Origin: Aphrocallistes beatrix
Lineage: Eukaryota; Porifera; Hexactinellida; Sceptrulophora; Aphrocallistidae
Length of the DNA: 64,000 bases
Assembly (NCBI GenBank): GCA_963281255.1
Contig: OY725488.1
Span: forward strand, 5,541,925-5,605,924
Direction: 5' to 3'
How positions within the stretch are numbered: position 1 is the first letter of the stretch; every line of letters begins with the position of its first letter. The notes beneath the pieces are model-generated. The model searched no databases. It saw only the letters and a list, made by a program, of their open reading frames with translations, and was not told where the DNA came from. This document shows positions 61,430-64,000 of this stretch, piece by piece. A program made the position numbers and the translations under genes.

Positions 61430-62160
61430 GCGAACCACCTGATTTCTGTGAACATGGAGCACCTCACATCTTCCAGACAGATAACGGAGGTGAATTTACT
61501 AATAACCTGCTAAATATGACACTGCGCAATGGCGACTACTGGTACTTCTTACTCATAGTTGATCTCTTTTCACATTACGTCGAAGCAATCCCGTTGAAAT
61601 ACCAGACTTCCGCGTCCATCGTTACCGCATTAATGGAAAGATGGATATATCGTGGATATGGCATACCAAATATTATGCTCACAAATCAGGGGAAGAATGC
61701 GGACGGGTTAAGGTGCACGAACTGTGCCACGACTTAGGGATTACCACACCGTAACACCCGGAGTCCGATGGGATGGCCGAAAGACATATCGGCTTCGTCA
61801 AACAATTGATACGTTGCTTGATGCTCGAACGCCACCTAGAAAAGGGTTCCTGGCCGTCGTTGTTGCAAGAGATTACTTTCTACTGCAATAATCTGAACAA
61901 CGCGTCAAGTAAAATATCTCCACACATATTGCCGTTTGGCCTTCAGCCGAGATCACCAATCGATATGCTCATTAGCACTGCTAATACTCCAACAAAGTTA
62001 CAGGGTCAGCTGAAACAACGGTAAAGAAGAGGTAAGAATTGAGTGAAATTGCACGAGAAAACCAGGAATGCACCCAATCGGGGGTTAAGAAGAAGTATGA
62101 TAAAGGCAAGAAAGCATCCAACATAACCACGGAGATTGGGTCATGATTAATTTGAAGGAC
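61430..62160 (+). pseudogene. Retroelement integrase relics, rearranged
   Basis: Plus-strand fragments: FCEHGAPHIFQTDNGGEFTN (about 61448-61507; the integrase second-Asp motif), then WYFLLIVDLFSHYVEAIPL (61540-61600; first-Asp motif) with YGIPNIMLTNQGKN (TNQG in place of TDxG), then MAERHIGFVKQLIRCLML (61773; the Glu segment), and HGDWVMINLKD near 62125. Frameshifts separate them. The second-Asp motif appears twice, once ahead of the first-Asp motif, so at least two integrase copies are joined here. Confidence 0.65.
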
Positions 62161-63084
62161 TATTCGTATACATGTTAGTTTGTAGTAAGAGAGAGAACTA
62201 TCACAATTTTCCACCTCTTTTGTATTAATATTCATTACACTCCATTAAATTTCAGCAAAATAAGATGATTCTATACAGTTTGTATTTTGCACATAAGACT
62301 TGAAGTAATCCATGGTTAAATACCGTGAATAATATATAGTTACATAAGCTGTGCCATGCTCCAAGATAGCTTTAACAATAAATATATAGAATCAAACATT
62401 TGCTACTGTGTAAAAAATATGCCGGAAAGGTGCATGTTTCAAATGATGCATCTATCATAGGTCGCCTAATCCGAAACAAACTAGCAGAGATAACAGTGCA
62501 AATCGAGCTTTTGGCACATAAAAAACTGAAAAAGTTGTTGAAAAGATGTGTAAAATGGAGTCCATATGAAAATAATATGGGGGTCAAAATGATAATATTC
62601 TCAATAACTCAGAGGGAACTAATGGAAACTTTCTATTTTTTTATTGTACTAAGAAGTCCCCTAAATAAAAATCGGTTCACTAAATTCATTTACCAACAGG
62701 TCTCGTAGTGGTTATAGTACATTTCATAAAATTGGTCGAGAATTAGATTGAACTCAAATGTTTGCCTTGTGATGCTCTCAAATCAAGTATTTAATGGTTG
62801 AATCGTCTTCTATGGTATATTTTCTACCTATTTACAAACTCTTAAAGGCATCAGATGAGTTTAAACGAAATTATGACAACTTGAATAGAAATAGGTCATT
62901 TCTAAAACGACCATGTGACGCAGGGTTGAGATAAAATTCAGAAATTCAACAAAATAATTACTAAATGGATTGAGCTGTAACTTGCAAGTTTTCATAGACT
63001 AGTAAGGTATTCTCAATGTCCAAACTTTCAGCCAAATCGAGGTTGGTTAAATCATTGGCTGGTTTGCCATGGAATTACCCGATA
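62161..63084. other. Non-coding, nothing confident
   Basis: A 102-codon frame at 62400-62708 is Lys/Leu-rich with no recognised domain; not called. No repeats recognised. Confidence 0.35.
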
Positions 63085-63306
63085 GTTGTATCATATGTGA
63101 AGAATATTAATACACACATTCTACTAAAATGTCAGCCTTCTATCGCCTAAAATGGCTGAGTTATATAATGACGTCATAATTCCATTATGAGTCGACATTT
63201 CATCTGAGCTCAGAGCTTAGTGGAGCCTTAGCCAAAAAACTCCCACATGCTAAGAATCAGCTTTCTGTCCCTGGCAGTTTCTTCAATCAATTCGTTGCAT
63301 ATATAT
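63085..63306 (+). mobile_element. GC-head MITE, right half
   Basis: TAGTTGTATCATATGTGAAG, body with TGACGTCA at 63169-63176, ending ATCAATTCGTTGCATATATA, where a Tc1-like MITE takes over. Head and left terminal repeat absent. Confidence 0.75.
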
Positions 63307-63309
63307 ATA

Positions 63310-63718
63310 CAGTACCCGGACGAAAGTATTCGACCACCACGAAAACTTCCATACAAATAGTATTAAATTAGATCTATTTAAAAGGAATATGTCCTTAAAT
63401 AGTAGAAAAAAATTTTTAGTTCAAATTCATAATCTACACATTCTAATTACTCATAATTGAGAGTCTCTACTCAATTACTTATTTCTTATGTAGAAAATTA
63501 TCAACATCTGTAACTTTGTGTCACTAATCGCCATCATATATAATGACTGTGACTTGGGACAAGTAGCATCAAGTATCAAATGCTGATATTTATTAACTTG
63601 GGAGTTAGTAATTAAGTTGAGGCTCTCAATTATGAGTAATTAGAATGTGTAGATTACAAATTTGAAATATAAAATAGAGTATTCCTACAGGTTGAGTACA
63701 TATTCCTTTACGAATATA
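63310..63718 (+). mobile_element. Tc1-like MITE, right end truncated
   Basis: CAGTACCCGGACGAAAGTAT after TA, then CCATACAAATAGTATTAAAT. The interior (GATATTTATTAACTTGGGAG) matches 19324-19802 in inverse order. The right terminal repeat is replaced by unrelated sequence at about 63718. Confidence 0.75.
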
Positions 63719-63727
63719 CGCACTTTT

Positions 63728-64000
63728 GCATCGAACCTGCTATAACGGCCACTCTATATAACGGTCACCTGTCTATAGCGGTCACCAATGAACAGTCCCG
63801 TCCGAAATTCCATAATATTGAACCTGTGTATAGCGGTCACCTGCTCAACGCGGCCAGCGGCCACCCGTTTGTAGTCCCTCACTGACCCTAAAACTGTGTA
63901 TAACGGCCATCACCTGTCTATAACGGTCACTACCTATCTACAACGGCCATCACCTTTTCCACTTGTTTATGTGTTTATTACATGACCTGTTAAGAACGAT
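63728..64000. repeat. pogo/Tigger-like end with TATAACGGTCACC repeats (runs off the window)
   Basis: CGAACCTGCTATAACGGCCA followed by multiple TATARCGGYCACC units about 18-30 bp apart, the arrangement seen at the ends of some Tigger-like elements. The opposite end would lie beyond the window. Confidence 0.5.

Noticed and set aside
62400-62708. 102-codon plus-strand frame rich in Lys and Leu
   Set aside because: No recognised domain, in a repeat-rich region, composition unconvincing.

Overview
The window is a piece of nuclear DNA from a metazoan with a compact genome; I cannot name the species. A cell-adhesion alpha-catenin, an ADAM metalloprotease, a CNG-type channel, 14-3-3, COG7, NOSIP, gamma-glutamyltransferase and a UBR1/2-type ubiquitin ligase together indicate an animal. 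All coding frames fit the standard code. Most genes are single-exon or have short introns (57-68 bp in the alpha-catenin and UBR genes). Exon joins were worked out by hand from GT/AG sites and reading phase, and domains were recognised by eye; no search was run.

Layout. 0-10.3 kb: the 3' end of an unidentified gene, COG7, then a six-exon 14-3-3 gene whose third intron holds an intronless multi-pass membrane protein gene, a hAT relic, MITEs and a 16-bp minisatellite. 10.3-21.9 kb: nested transposons, gamma-glutamyltransferase (two exons), NOSIP, then a dense repeat block. 21.9-31 kb: an ABCC/MRP-type transporter gene with an internal deletion and frame change, a short eIF4G-like MIF4G gene, and a CNG-type channel with an unusual pore. 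31-38 kb: repeats, a Ty3/gypsy relic, and a coiled-coil/NHL-type gene on the minus strand. 38-44.9 kb: alpha-catenin (four exons) and an ARF-like GTPase. 44.9-56.5 kb: UBR1/2-type E3 ligase (six exons, 1691 aa predicted), with an ADAM gene and a mariner element inside its 5.5-kb third intron. 57-64 kb: an orphan gene and more repeats.

The dominant repeat is a roughly 600-bp non-autonomous element found more than ten times. It has 27-bp terminal inverted repeats, a GC-rich head with two adjacent hairpins, and two TGACGTCA palindromes. Its TA-rich tail has repeatedly received TA-targeting elements (pogo/Tigger-like, Tc1-like, foldback). Two same-strand nested gene arrangements, 3'-splice-acceptor-like tracts just before many start codons, the broken ABC transporter and the altered CNG pore are the points most worth following up. 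I saw no CRISPR array, rRNA or convincing tRNA.
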